From assembly GCA_947500525.1 (NCBI GenBank), contig CANMSH010000001.1, forward strand, positions 62,001-126,000: DNA of 64,000 nt. Direction: 5' to 3'. Each line of letters starts with the position of its first letter. Within the stretch, counting starts at the first letter, position 1. The DNA comes from an uncultured Flavobacteriaceae bacterium. GTDB lineage: Bacteria; Bacteroidota; Bacteroidia; Flavobacteriales; Flavobacteriaceae. A model generated the notes under the pieces. It was given only the letters and a program-made list of their open reading frames with translations, did not search any database and was not told the origin of the DNA. The translations under genes and the position numbers were made by a program. Below, one piece after another: positions 45,394 through 55,069 of the stretch.

Positions 45394-45487
45394 TTAACTA
45401 TAAGGTTTTTAAAGAGTTAATGAAAAAAATAAGATTCTATGGTAGGAAAAATTACTACATAGTTGTTATATTTACAAATCGCAGATT

Positions 45488-46177
45488 ATGAATAAAGAAC
45501 AATTAATAAATAAATGGTTAGATTCGGGCCTCGATGAAACTCAGTTAAACGAGTTCAAAAAGATGCCTGAATATGATACATACACTAAATTGAGTGAGCG
45601 CGCACCATTATTTAAGGATGATTCTTTTAACGTTGATTTAGAATATAAAAAACTAAGTTCAAAGTTAAATATGAATACATCAACTACAGTGAATACTCAT
45701 ACAAGTGGTATTAGAAATTTGATAAATCCTTTTCTTAGGGTAGCGGCTGTTGTAGCAGTTGGTTTAGCTGTTTACTATATGCCCATATATGATAATATGG
45801 CTACTGTAAAAACCTTAGCTGATCAACAAACTACCGTAGCATTACCGGATGCCTCTACAGTATCTTTAGAAAAATCTTCTTCGTTAAGATTTCAAAAAAG
45901 AAATTGGAATGAGAAAAGAAAAGTAAACTTAGTAGGTGAAGCTCGCTTTAAAGTTGCCAAAGGTTCGGCGTTTGATGTTGAAACTTGGATTGGTAAAGTT
46001 ACTGTGTTGGGAACTGATTTTAAAGTTGTTCAACGTGAGAACTTTTTTGAAATTGAATGTTTCGAAGGTATGGTAAGTTTTGACTATAAAGGAAAGACTG
46101 TAAAATTACCTGCTGGTAAATCATTAAGAATAATAGATGGCAAAATTGTTTCTAAACACGAAACGAAACTTGCTTAG
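45488..46177 (+). CDS. FecR-family anti-sigma factor
   Basis: A 229-residue inner-membrane regulator: a cytosolic N-domain (about 1-78) that should bind the sigma factor, one membrane helix (about 79-98, AAVVAVGLAVYYMPI) and a periplasmic FecR domain (about 105-200) with LPDASTVSLEKSSSLRF, the typical signature. It lacks the C-terminal DUF4974 that most Bacteroidota FecR proteins carry, so it is shorter than usual. It could be the partner of the sigma factor upstream; a leader hairpin (45437-45462) between the two genes may give it separate control. Terminator at 46193. Confidence 0.9.
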   Translation: MNKEQLINKWLDSGLDETQLNEFKKMPEYDTYTKLSERAPLFKDDSFNVDLEYKKLSSKLNMNTSTTVNTHTSGIRNLINPFLRVAAVVAVGLAVYYMPIYDNMATVKTLADQQTTVALPDASTVSLEKSSSLRFQKRNWNEKRKVNLVGEARFKVAKGSAFDVETWIGKVTVLGTDFKVVQRENFFEIECFEGMVSFDYKGKTVKLPAGKSLRIIDGKIVSKHETKLA

Positions 46178-46192
46178 TGCAAATTAAGATAT

Positions 46193-46226
46193 AAAAAAGC
46201 CTACTATTAAAATAGTAGGCTTTTTT
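46193..46226. terminator. Bidirectional intrinsic terminator
   Basis: A perfect 16-bp stem (46193-46208 with 46211-46226) with a 2-base loop, between the convergent FecR and aconitase genes, with T-runs both ways. Confidence 0.92.
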
Positions 46227-46260
46227 ATTTTATATATAATTTTCAATACAGTTTATTTAA

Positions 46261-48528
46261 TTAAGCTGCATTCTCTTTTTTAATTAAGTTTAGTGCAGAA
46301 CCATGATTAAACCATTCTATCTGACCAGCATTATAAGTGTGATTTGCTAGAATTGTATCTGTACCACCATCAGCATGTGTTACATTAATTGTAAGAGGCT
46401 TACCAGGAGTAAAATTGGCTAAATCAACAAAATCAAAAGAATCATCTTCTTGAATTTTGTCATAATCAGCTTCATTCACAAAAGTCAAACCTAACATTCC
46501 TTGTTTCTTTAAATTCGTTTCATGAATTCTAGCGAACGATTTAACGAGCACTGCTATTACACCTAAATGACGTGGTTGCATTGCCGCATGCTCACGAGAA
46601 GAACCTTCACCATAGTTATGATCTCCCACAACAATTGTTGGTACGCCAGCTGCCTTATAAGCTCTTTGTGTAGCCGGTACGGCTCCATACTCACCTGTCA
46701 ACTGATTTTTAACAGTATCTGGCTTGTCGTTAAACGCATTGATCGCACCTGTTAAGGTATTATTAGAGATATTATCTAAATGTCCTCTAAAACGTAACCA
46801 TGGCCCGGCCATAGAAATATGATCTGTAGTACATTTACCTTTAGCTTTTATTAATAATTTGGCTCCTTTTACATTATTTCCAATAGGATTAAAAGGTGTC
46901 AATAATTGTAATCTTTTTGAATCGGCATTTACCTTAATTTCGATTCCAGATCCATCTTCTGGTGGTGCAATAAACCCAGCATCTTCTACGTCAAAACCTC
47001 TTGCGGGTAATTCCATTCCTGTTGGCTCGTCTAATTTTACCTGCTCACCATTCTTATTTGTTAATGTATCCGTAATTGGATTGAAATCAAGACGGCCAGA
47101 AATTGCTATCGCCGCTACCATTTCTGGAGACGTTACAAAAGCGTGGGTGTTTGGATTACCATCTGCCCTTTTTGCAAAGTTTCTATTAAAAGAATGTACA
47201 ATACTATTTTTTGGTGCATTTTTAGGATCGCTATATCTCGCCCATTGACCGATACAAGGTCCACAAGCATTTGTAAAAATCGTAGCATCCAAATCTTCAA
47301 ATATTGACAATAATCCATCTCTTTCAGCAGTAAATCTTACTTGCTCAGAACCTGGATTTATACCAAATTGTGCCTTCGTTTCTAATCCTTTATCAACTGC
47401 TTGCTTGGCAATTGAAGCGGCTCTAGATAAATCTTCATATGATGAATTTGTACAAGAACCTATCAAGCCCCATTCTACATCTAAAGGCCAATCATTTTTC
47501 GTTGCAGCTTCGTTCATACTACCAACAACAGTTGCTAAATCTGGTGTAAATGGTCCATTGATATGTGGTGTCAATTCTGATAAATTGATCTCAATTACTT
47601 GGTCAAAATATTGTTCTGGGTTCGCATATACTTCAGCATCACCTGTTAAATGTTCCTTCACTTCATTAGCAGCATCGGCAACATCATTTCTATCTGTTGC
47701 TCTCAAGTAGCGCTCCATAGATTCATCATATCCAAAAGTAGAAGTTGTTGCTCCTATTTCGGCACCCATATTACAAATAGTACCTTTACCAGTACAAGAC
47801 ATGCTCTTCGCTCCTTCTCCAAAATATTCAACAATTGCTCCAGTACCTCCTTTTACAGTTAAGATACCAGCTACTTTTAAAATAACATCTTTTGGTGCTG
47901 TCCAACCACTTAGTTTACCCGTAAGTTTTACACCAATCAGTTTTGGAAATTTTAATTCCCACGGCATCCCTGCCATCACATCTACCGCATCAGCCCCACC
48001 AACTCCAATAGCTACCATTCCTAATCCACCGGCATTTACCGTATGAGAATCGGTACCAATCATCATTCCGCCTGGAAAAGCATAATTTTCTAGTACTACT
48101 TGATGAATAATTCCTGCACCAGGTTTCCAAAAACCAAGGCCATATTTACTTGAAACTGATTCTAAAAAGTTAAAAACTTCATTACTTGTATTCAAGGCAT
48201 TTTGCAAATCACCTTTTGCTCCAATTTTTGCTTGAATTAAATGATCACAATGCGTTGTTGTTGGCACCGCCACTTTCTTTTTTCCTGCTTGCATAAATTG
48301 CAACAACGCCATTTGAGCTGTTGCATCTTGTAGCGCAATCCTATCAGGTGCGAAATCTACATATGATTTTCCTCTTTCAAAAGTTTGACTCGGTATTCCT
48401 TCTGTAAGGTGAGAATATAAAATTTTCTCAGACAACGTTAACGGCTTCCCTGTTAACTCTCTTGCTTTATTAATTTTATCGCCCATAGTTTTATAGACGT
48501 TTTTAATCATATCAATATCAAATGCCAT
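46261..48528 (-). CDS. acnA: Aconitate hydratase (mitochondrial-type)
   Basis: A 755-residue aconitase isomerising citrate and isocitrate through cis-aconitate in the TCA cycle. The [4Fe-4S] ligands lie in GSCTNSS and ACGPCIGQW; the substrate-binding [16 protein letters not shown] segment ([14 protein letters not shown]) is in the C-terminal swivel domain. The N-terminus and length match the mitochondrial-type aconitases usual in Bacteroidota rather than the 890-residue AcnA of E. coli, so the symbol is used loosely. A TAACTTTG box (minus strand, 48561-48568) lies about 35 bp upstream. Confidence 0.94.
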   Translation of the reverse strand: MAFDIDMIKNVYKTMGDKINKARELTGKPLTLSEKILYSHLTEGIPSQTFERGKSYVDFAPDRIALQDATAQMALLQFMQAGKKKVAVPTTTHCDHLIQAKIGAKGDLQNALNTSNEVFNFLESVSSKYGLGFWKPGAGIIHQVVLENYAFPGGMMIGTDSHTVNAGGLGMVAIGVGGADAVDVMAGMPWELKFPKLIGVKLTGKLSGWTAPKDVILKVAGILTVKGGTGAIVEYFGEGAKSMSCTGKGTICNMGAEIGATTSTFGYDESMERYLRATDRNDVADAANEVKEHLTGDAEVYANPEQYFDQVIEINLSELTPHINGPFTPDLATVVGSMNEAATKNDWPLDVEWGLIGSCTNSSYEDLSRAASIAKQAVDKGLETKAQFGINPGSEQVRFTAERDGLLSIFEDLDATIFTNACGPCIGQWARYSDPKNAPKNSIVHSFNRNFAKRADGNPNTHAFVTSPEMVAAIAISGRLDFNPITDTLTNKNGEQVKLDEPTGMELPARGFDVEDAGFIAPPEDGSGIEIKVNADSKRLQLLTPFNPIGNNVKGAKLLIKAKGKCTTDHISMAGPWLRFRGHLDNISNNTLTGAINAFNDKPDTVKNQLTGEYGAVPATQRAYKAAGVPTIVVGDHNYGEGSSREHAAMQPRHLGVIAVLVKSFARIHETNLKKQGMLGLTFVNEADYDKIQEDDSFDFVDLANFTPGKPLTINVTHADGGTDTILANHTYNAGQIEWFNHGSALNLIKKENAA

Positions 48529-48560
48529 ATGCTAATTATATTTGGTTAAATATACGAACG

Positions 48561-48568
48561 CAAAGTTA
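48561..48568 (-). promoter_or_regulatory. -7 promoter box of the aconitase gene
   Basis: On the minus strand this reads TAACTTTG, an exact TAnnTTTG, 33 bp before the ATG at 48528. No clear -33 box is seen. Confidence 0.5.
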
Positions 48569-48729
48569 CTCATTTTCGTATTATTTTTCGAAAATGTTCA
48601 ATATAAAAAGTTATTCTCGCGTTATTTATACGAAATACTCAAAAAAAATAAAAAACGATTCAACTTTTGGTAGTTCAGTCAACAAAAAATTGTCAACCTA
48701 AAAATGATTTTTTAAAGAAAACCCTTATT

Positions 48730-49005
48730 TCAAACGATTTCAGCAGACAAACCTCTACTCAATAATCTTGAACATTTCGGCTTTAATTCTTCGTACTCTC
48801 CCGTTTTAACAGCACACTTACCTTTATAATGTACTAAGTATGTACATTGTTCGGCCTGCTCTGGAGTATGATCACAAACATCAATTAAAGAATCAATAAC
48901 AAAGTCAAACGTATTTACGTCATCATTAAAGAGAATAATTTCATGCTGATTTACCTCTTGCTCAAGGACATCAACGTCTTCCTGTATTTTTTCTTTAGTA
49001 CTCAT
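48730..49005 (-). CDS. clpS: ClpS, ATP-dependent protease adaptor
   Basis: A 91-residue adaptor that delivers N-degron substrates to ClpA/C-ClpP. The core HEIILFNDDVNTFDFVIDSL, LIDVCDHTPEQAEQC and the VHYKGKCAVKTGEYEELKP block are all present, including the acidic Asp pair and His that bind N-terminal residues. Length typical. In flavobacteria clpS normally follows prmA and tpiA; here a metalloprotease gene lies between. Confidence 0.93.
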   Translation of the reverse strand: MSTKEKIQEDVDVLEQEVNQHEIILFNDDVNTFDFVIDSLIDVCDHTPEQAEQCTYLVHYKGKCAVKTGEYEELKPKCSRLLSRGLSAEIV

Positions 49006-49032
49006 ACTCGTTATTTAAAACAAAAATAATAA

Positions 49033-49062
49033 AAAAGAGGCATATTTCAATATGCCTCTTTT
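49033..49062 (-). terminator. Intrinsic terminator of the M57 protease gene
   Basis: A 14-bp stem (49033-49046 with 49049-49062); on the minus strand a T-run follows, 18 bp past the stop at 49081. It separates the protease gene from clpS. Confidence 0.88.
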
Positions 49063-49080
49063 ACAAACAACTAAGTTTTA

Positions 49081-49911
49081 TTAGTATAAAAACCTTAAAG
49101 CTGTAACATCGTTTCCGTTAAACTCTCCATCTTCATTGTTAGAAAAACATGCTAACATCACTGAAGTAGGATCAAAACCTGTTGGAGTTCCTGGAATATG
49201 AACGGCTCCAACAGAACCAGCACTTTCACCAGATTGCCCACAACTTTGTCTACTAAACCAATCTGTATGACGTAAACCAACCGAATGACCTATTTCATGT
49301 GTAATTACATGCTCTACAACATTCGTATCAAAACTATTTAAACCATAAATTTGAACAAATTTAAATGGTCTTCCATTAGAAGGAAATCCTGCAGATCCTC
49401 CAGAACCCGACTGATTTGGATTATGGTACACAACCATTTCTTTTGGTTGATAGTTTGTACCAAACGTTAAGTTGAAACGAATATTTAGACCTAACCTATT
49501 ATAGTTATTTACTGCCCAACGTAACGCCGTTTGTTCTTTGTTTGATAAACCGAAACCACCTCCACCAGTGAAACCAATAATATTTATAGTTGAAATAGAA
49601 ACTAGATTATTAGTACGATATTGTTTCGACTGAATGCCATCACCAACATTCATATTCATTATTTCATCTCTAGTAAACATGATATCACCTTCAACTTTGA
49701 ACATTTCTTGAACGCTACCATCTGGTAACTGGAAGTCAACCACTTCAAGATCACTTGGATTAAAATAATTTTGCTCTAAAGCTTTTATAATTTCAGCATG
49801 TTTTTCTTCTGAAGACTCTTGGTCTATAAAAGCATCTTCATCTTTTTGACATGAAAATAACAGCATAGCCATAGATAGCATAAAAACTGGTAAATTGAGT
49901 TTTTTCTTCAT
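49081..49911 (-). CDS. M57-type (dual-action HEIGH) zinc metalloprotease, lipoprotein
   Basis: A 276-residue lipoprotein (signal MKKKLNLPVFMLSMAMLLFSC, Cys21) with an N-terminal region (about 30-110), and a metalloprotease domain with the extended zinc motif HEIGHSVGLRHTD (205-217), whose three histidines and Glu206 are the catalytic set, followed by a Met-turn SVM near 256. The motif identifies the M57/HEIGH group found in Bacteroidota. It should act on proteins at the cell surface or in the periplasm; the substrate is unknown. It has its own terminator and lies between prmA and clpS, splitting an otherwise conserved cluster. Confidence 0.88.
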   Translation of the reverse strand: MKKKLNLPVFMLSMAMLLFSCQKDEDAFIDQESSEEKHAEIIKALEQNYFNPSDLEVVDFQLPDGSVQEMFKVEGDIMFTRDEIMNMNVGDGIQSKQYRTNNLVSISTINIIGFTGGGGFGLSNKEQTALRWAVNNYNRLGLNIRFNLTFGTNYQPKEMVVYHNPNQSGSGGSAGFPSNGRPFKFVQIYGLNSFDTNVVEHVITHEIGHSVGLRHTDWFSRQSCGQSGESAGSVGAVHIPGTPTGFDPTSVMLACFSNNEDGEFNGNDVTALRFLY

Positions 49912-50070
49912 TTTGTTTAATTTTTTAAGTTAATATTAGTTTTATTGCTAAATATTTAACAATAATTTGGCGTGAAGTTAAAACTAGTATTGACAATAAT
50001 CAATAGCGAAAACCATGATTTTTAAAACTCATTGAAAACCATTAGTTTTTTTACCTAAAAAGAAATGTAA

Positions 50071-50913
50071 TTAATTTGTCACCTTAAGATACTTTAACGC
50101 CACCCAATTATGACGCTCAATAAATTGTTCTAAATGTAATTGGTGATTCGAAGCTTCACCGTCAATAATTGGAATATCTTCTTGATAAAAGCCACTGAGT
50201 AGTAGTATTCCATTTTTGTTCAAACAATTGGCATATGTTTTTATATCACTCATCAAAATATTACGGTTGATATTGGCAATAATTACATCATATTTTTTAT
50301 TCACAAGAAGAGAAACATCTCCTTCGAACACTGAAATATGCCTGCATTTGTTACGCTCACAATTCTCTACCGAATTTTCATAACACCATGCATCAATATC
50401 TATGGCATCTATGGGTTTGGCTCCTTTCATTTCAGCAAAAATTGCCAAAATTCCGGTACCACAACCCATATCCAACACTTTTTTACCTTCTAAATCTAAT
50501 GACAACAAATGTTGTATCATCATATAGGTCGTTTCATGATGACCTGTGCCAAAACTCATTTTGGGTTCAATAACAATATCATATGTTACATTAGGATTTT
50601 CATGAAAAGGTGCTCGAATGCTTACCAAATCATCGACAATAATTGGTTGAAAATTTTTCTCCCATTCACTATTCCAATTTACTTGTGCGATCTCTTCTTT
50701 CTCAAAAGAAATTTCAAACTCCTTGTTTTTCAAGGCATAAATATCAGCCAAAATGGTATCATGATGTTCAGCTTTTTGAATATAAGCGGTAACACCCGTT
50801 TCACTTTCTACAAAACTTTCGAAACCAGCATAGCCTAACTCTGCAATAAGAATTTCTGTGGCTGGTTGCAACGGAGAAACAGTAAAGTTATAGGAGATGT
50901 ATGTAGTTGACAT
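50071..50913 (-). CDS. prmA: Ribosomal protein L11 methyltransferase
   Basis: A 280-residue SAM-dependent enzyme that trimethylates ribosomal protein uL11. The C-terminal Rossmann domain has the SAM motif KVLDMGCGTGILAIFAEMKG, DAIDIDAWC and ANINRNILMSDI; the N-terminal domain recognises L11, with FGTGHHETTYMM joining the two. The size fits the family. It lies downstream of tpiA with a 39-bp gap. Confidence 0.93.
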   Translation of the reverse strand: MSTTYISYNFTVSPLQPATEILIAELGYAGFESFVESETGVTAYIQKAEHHDTILADIYALKNKEFEISFEKEEIAQVNWNSEWEKNFQPIIVDDLVSIRAPFHENPNVTYDIVIEPKMSFGTGHHETTYMMIQHLLSLDLEGKKVLDMGCGTGILAIFAEMKGAKPIDAIDIDAWCYENSVENCERNKCRHISVFEGDVSLLVNKKYDVIIANINRNILMSDIKTYANCLNKNGILLLSGFYQEDIPIIDGEASNHQLHLEQFIERHNWVALKYLKVTN

Positions 50914-50952
50914 ACGGTCTTAATTTTAAAATTCTCAACAAGTTCTAGCGTG

Positions 50953-51711
50953 TTAAATCGCCTTTATAATCGCTAAAAAATCTTCGGCCTTAAGTGAAGC
51001 TCCTCCTATTAACCCTCCATCTACATCTGGTTTTGAGAAAATCTCTTGAGCATTTGCAGGTTTTACGCTACCTCCGTAGAGAATAGAAACTTCTTCGGCT
51101 ACTTCTTCGTCATATTGCTCTGTAATTAAATTGCGAATAAATGCATGCATTTCTTGAGCTTGATCTGCTGAGGCAGTTTCACCCGTACCTATCGCCCAAA
51201 CAGGCTCATATGCCAATACAATATGTTGCCAATCACTTTCCTTCAAATGAAACAAAGCATCCTTTAACTGATACTCAACAACATTAAAATGATTATCTGA
51301 TTGTCTATCTTCTAATTTTTCACCAAAACAAAAAATAACATTCATTTTATGTTCAAGCGCTTGTTCAACTTTTTGAGTTAACAAATTTGCATCCTCATTA
51401 AAATACTCTCTTCGTTCAGAATGCCCTAAAATTACTGTGTTAATACCAGCTGATAAAAGCATATCGGCAGAAACCTCTCCTGTGTAAGCACCACTTTCTT
51501 TAAAATGCATGTTTTGCGCAGCTACTTCAACTTGATCATCTCTTTTTTCAGTATCCACGACAAATGGTATATTGATAAAAGGAGGTGATACAATAACTCT
51601 TGTATTTTCATTAAGACTTCCTATACCATCACTAATATCACTTACTAACTGTAAAGATTGATCTTTATTTAAATTCATTTTCCAGTTTCCAGCTACTATC
51701 TTTTTTCTCAT
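50953..51711 (-). CDS. tpiA: Triosephosphate isomerase
   Basis: A 252-residue TIM-barrel enzyme interconverting dihydroxyacetone phosphate and glyceraldehyde 3-phosphate. It has the N-terminal AGNWKMN with the active Lys, the catalytic His in ILGHSERR, the catalytic Glu in AYEPVWAIGTG, and the phosphate-binding YGGSVKP. It starts 3 bp after the stop of the DppB-like gene. Confidence 0.97.
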   Translation of the reverse strand: MRKKIVAGNWKMNLNKDQSLQLVSDISDGIGSLNENTRVIVSPPFINIPFVVDTEKRDDQVEVAAQNMHFKESGAYTGEVSADMLLSAGINTVILGHSERREYFNEDANLLTQKVEQALEHKMNVIFCFGEKLEDRQSDNHFNVVEYQLKDALFHLKESDWQHIVLAYEPVWAIGTGETASADQAQEMHAFIRNLITEQYDEEVAEEVSILYGGSVKPANAQEIFSKPDVDGGLIGGASLKAEDFLAIIKAI

Positions 51712-51714
51712 AAT

Positions 51715-52794
51715 TTATTTTAGTTTTATTCTTGGATCTAACCATCCGTATATAATGTCAACAAAAATATTGATAATAATAAACATTGTTGCTATTATCA
51801 ATACACTTCCCATAATAATGGGCAAATCTAAGGTATTTAATGCGTTTACAATCTCTTTTCCTAAACCATTCCAATTAAAAATATATTCTACAAAAACAGC
51901 ACCAGCCAATAAAGAAGCGAACCATCCAGAAACGGCGGTAACAACAGGGTTCATTGCATTTTTTAACGCATGCCTCCTAATAACCTTATACATCGATAGT
52001 CCTTTTGCTTTTGCAGTTCGAATATAATCTTGACTCAACACTTCTAGCAATGAACTACGCATTAATTGAATAATTACTGCCAAGGGCCGAATGCCCAAAA
52101 CGATTGCAGGTAAGAGCAAATTCTTTAACTGAATGTACTTTCCTTCCCCAAAATCATCAACCTCATAAAGACTTCCTGTCATGTTTAAGTTTGTATACTC
52201 ATGAAGTACAAAACCAAAAAACCATGCAAAAATAATGGCAGAAAAAAAGGAAGGAACGCTCATTCCAAATGTACTAACTACCGAAATAATTCGGTCGAAC
52301 AAAGAATCCTTAAAAATAGCAGATAGTATTCCTAAAAACACACCAATTATAATCGCAATTGTAATTGCCGATACTGCTAAAATTGCCGTATTTGGCAAAG
52401 TCTCTCTAATGATTTCAGAGACTTCTTTTCCGTTTTTCTGAAAAGACTCTCGTAGATAAGGAAATTTAAGAACTACTGTTTTTTCTCCAACATTAAACAA
52501 ACTCCTATACGAATATTTAGCTGAGCTAAGAAAAGTATAACCATCTTCATTAGTACTATGAATAGAAATAGGTGATAAATCATTTAAATAATAACCATAT
52601 TGAGTTAAAACAGGTTTATCAAATCCATATTTTCGTTTAATATTTTCTAGTTGTTCACTATCTTGACGCTGATCTAACATCATGCTAGCGGGATCGCCAG
52701 GCAACACCGTAAATAGAAAGAAAATAACAGTAACTACACCAAAAAGTGTTAACATACCATATAGAAACTTATTTAAAATATAACGTAGCACCAC
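51715..52794 (-). CDS. ABC transporter permease, DppB/OppB type
   Basis: A 359-residue inner-membrane permease with six or seven helices: the N-terminal MVLRYILNKFLYGMLTLFGV, an extracytoplasmic loop, and the EAA-like motif DYIRTAKAKGLSMYKVIRRH that contacts the ATPase. This is the peptide/nickel permease family. No other Opp/Dpp subunit (permease C, ATPases, binding protein) is nearby, so its partners are encoded elsewhere. The start is GTG 52794 or the adjacent GTG 52791. The stop lies 3 bp before tpiA, suggesting a joint transcript. Confidence 0.85.
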   Translation of the reverse strand: MVLRYILNKFLYGMLTLFGVVTVIFFLFTVLPGDPASMMLDQRQDSEQLENIKRKYGFDKPVLTQYGYYLNDLSPISIHSTNEDGYTFLSSAKYSYRSLFNVGEKTVVLKFPYLRESFQKNGKEVSEIIRETLPNTAILAVSAITIAIIIGVFLGILSAIFKDSLFDRIISVVSTFGMSVPSFFSAIIFAWFFGFVLHEYTNLNMTGSLYEVDDFGEGKYIQLKNLLLPAIVLGIRPLAVIIQLMRSSLLEVLSQDYIRTAKAKGLSMYKVIRRHALKNAMNPVVTAVSGWFASLLAGAVFVEYIFNWNGLGKEIVNALNTLDLPIIMGSVLIIATMFIIINIFVDIIYGWLDPRIKLK

Positions 52795-52867
52795 TATTAT
52801 TTAGCTATCAAATATAATCCAATAAACTTAAAAATTGTAGCTTTGCAAAACCTTTTATTTCATAAGA

Positions 52868-53680
52868 ATGACCAGAGCTCTACTCATTGAACAGATCAAA
52901 AAAAAACAATCATTTTTATGCGTGGGATTAGACGTCGATCTCGATAAAATTCCTCAGCATTTATTAGTCTTAGATGACCCTATTTTTGAATTCAACAAAC
53001 AAATTATTGATGCTACTCATCATCTTGCGGTAGCCTATAAACCTAACATTGCCTTTTACGAAGCGTATGGCATAAAAGGATGGCTAGCCCTTCAAAAGAC
53101 TATCACATATTTAAACACTAATTATCCGGAAATTTTTACAATTGCAGATGCCAAACGGGGTGATATCGGTAATACTTCAACAAGATATGCCAAAGCTTTT
53201 TTTGAAGATTTAGACTTTGATTCAATTACAGTAGCTCCATACATGGGTAGTGATTCTGTAGAGCCTTTTTTAGCATTCGAAGATAAATTTACAATTATGT
53301 TAGCGCTCACATCGAATGTTGGTGGTCTCGATTTTCAAACCTTAAAAATAGAAAACGAAGATCTATATAAATGTGTGCTAAGAAAATCACTTTCATGGAA
53401 AAACTCTGACCATCTAATGTATGTTGTTGGAGCAACGAGACCTGAATATTTTAGTGAAATTAGAAAGATTGTTCCTCATCATTTTTTATTGGTACCCGGT
53501 GTAGGCGCTCAAGGCGGAAGTTTATCAGAAGTATGTACATATGGTTTGAATAAAGATATTGGTTTGTTAGTGAATTCTACGCGTGGAATTATTTATGCTT
53601 CTCAAGAAAAAGATTTTGCGTTGAAAGCTCAAGAAAAGGCGCTAGAATTACAGATAGAAATGAAAGCTTTTATAAACTAG
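52868..53680 (+). CDS. pyrF: Orotidine-5'-phosphate decarboxylase, type 2
   Basis: A 270-residue barrel enzyme making UMP from OMP. The length and the motif [17 protein letters not shown], with the catalytic Lys and Asp, mark the long (type 2) form used in Bacteroidota and Actinobacteria; [11 protein letters not shown] is the phosphate-binding loop. Divergent from the DppB-like gene and followed by der after 34 bp. Confidence 0.95.
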   Translation: MTRALLIEQIKKKQSFLCVGLDVDLDKIPQHLLVLDDPIFEFNKQIIDATHHLAVAYKPNIAFYEAYGIKGWLALQKTITYLNTNYPEIFTIADAKRGDIGNTSTRYAKAFFEDLDFDSITVAPYMGSDSVEPFLAFEDKFTIMLALTSNVGGLDFQTLKIENEDLYKCVLRKSLSWKNSDHLMYVVGATRPEYFSEIRKIVPHHFLLVPGVGAQGGSLSEVCTYGLNKDIGLLVNSTRGIIYASQEKDFALKAQEKALELQIEMKAFIN

Positions 53681-53714
53681 ATAACACTATCTTTGCAAAC
53701 AATTTAAGTGAATC

Positions 53715-55019
53715 ATGGGAAACATTGTTGCCATAGTAGGAAGACCAAATGTAGGGAAGTCTACTTTCTTTAATCGTTTAATTCAGCGTCGTGAGGCTAT
53801 TACTGATGCCGTAAGTGGTGTAACACGTGATAGACATTATGGAAAGTCTGAATGGAACGGTCAAGAATTTACTTTAATAGACACTGGTGGCTACGTAAAA
53901 GGTTCTGATGATATTTTCGAAGCCGAAATTGACAAGCAAGTAGAGTTGGCCATTGATGAGGCAGATGCCATTATTTTTATGGTTGATGTTGAAGCTGGTA
54001 TTACAGGTATGGACGAAGATGTAGCCAAATTACTTCGAAAGGTAAAAAAGCCTATTTTTTTAGTCATAAACAAAGTAGACAATAGTAAACGTAACGCCGA
54101 TGCTGTTGAATTCTACGCACTTGGTTTAGGTGATTACTATACCATTGCAAGTATTAATGGTAGTGGTACTGGTGAATTACTCGATGATTTAGTTAAAGCG
54201 TTACCCGAAAAAGAAGAGGTTGTTGAAGATGAACTGCCGCGATTCGCTGTTGTTGGTAGACCAAATGCAGGAAAATCATCTTTTATTAACGCACTCATCG
54301 GAGAAGACAGATATATTGTAACTAATATTGCGGGTACAACACGCGATTCGATTGACACTAAATACAATCGTTTTGGATTTGATTTTAATTTGGTTGATAC
54401 TGCCGGAATCAGACGAAAAACAAAAGTAAAAGATGATTTAGAATTTTATTCTGTTATGCGATCTGTTCGAGCAATTGAACATTGTGATGTTGCAATTTTA
54501 GTCATTGACGCCACTCGTGGTTTTGAAGGCCAAGATCAAAATATTTTTTGGCTCGCAGTAAAGAATAAGAAAGGGGTCATCATTCTGGTAAATAAATGGG
54601 ATTTAGTAGAAAAAGACACCCAGACAACAAAAGAGTTTGAAACAATGATTCGCAGGCAAATAGAGCCTTTTACTGATGTTCCAATTGTTTTTATTTCTGC
54701 CCTCACCAAACAACGTATTTTCAAAGCAATAGAGACTTCTGTAGGAGTATATAATAATCGAAAAAATAGAATACCTACTAGTAAATTAAACGAAACAATG
54801 TTAGACATTGTGACAAATAACCCTCCTCCAGCTTACAAAGGAAAGTTTGTGAAAATTAAATTTTGTACACAATTACCAACACCAACTCCTCAGTTTGCAT
54901 TTTTTTGTAACCTGCCTCAATATGTAAAAGATCCATATAAGCGGTATCTCGAAAATAGAATGCGTGATATTTTTAATTTTAATGGTGTTCCGATTATCAT
55001 TTATTTTAGAAAAAAGTAA
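53715..55019 (+). CDS. der: Ribosome biogenesis GTPase Der (EngA)
   Basis: A 434-residue double GTPase needed for 50S maturation. G-domain 1 has [13 protein letters not shown] and NKVD; G-domain 2 has [17 protein letters not shown] and NKWD; a C-terminal KH-like domain (about 350-434) ends in IIIYFRKK. The architecture is unique to Der. Normal length. Confidence 0.97.
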   Translation: MGNIVAIVGRPNVGKSTFFNRLIQRREAITDAVSGVTRDRHYGKSEWNGQEFTLIDTGGYVKGSDDIFEAEIDKQVELAIDEADAIIFMVDVEAGITGMDEDVAKLLRKVKKPIFLVINKVDNSKRNADAVEFYALGLGDYYTIASINGSGTGELLDDLVKALPEKEEVVEDELPRFAVVGRPNAGKSSFINALIGEDRYIVTNIAGTTRDSIDTKYNRFGFDFNLVDTAGIRRKTKVKDDLEFYSVMRSVRAIEHCDVAILVIDATRGFEGQDQNIFWLAVKNKKGVIILVNKWDLVEKDTQTTKEFETMIRRQIEPFTDVPIVFISALTKQRIFKAIETSVGVYNNRKNRIPTSKLNETMLDIVTNNPPPAYKGKFVKIKFCTQLPTPTPQFAFFCNLPQYVKDPYKRYLENRMRDIFNFNGVPIIIYFRKK

Positions 55020-55069
55020 CTATTTCACTCGATGATAAATTAGTATATTTATCGCTTGATCAAGAAAGA

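Noticed and set aside
46859..47248. 129-codon plus-strand frame in the aconitase gene
   Set aside because: Antisense to a conserved enzyme; no start context or domain.
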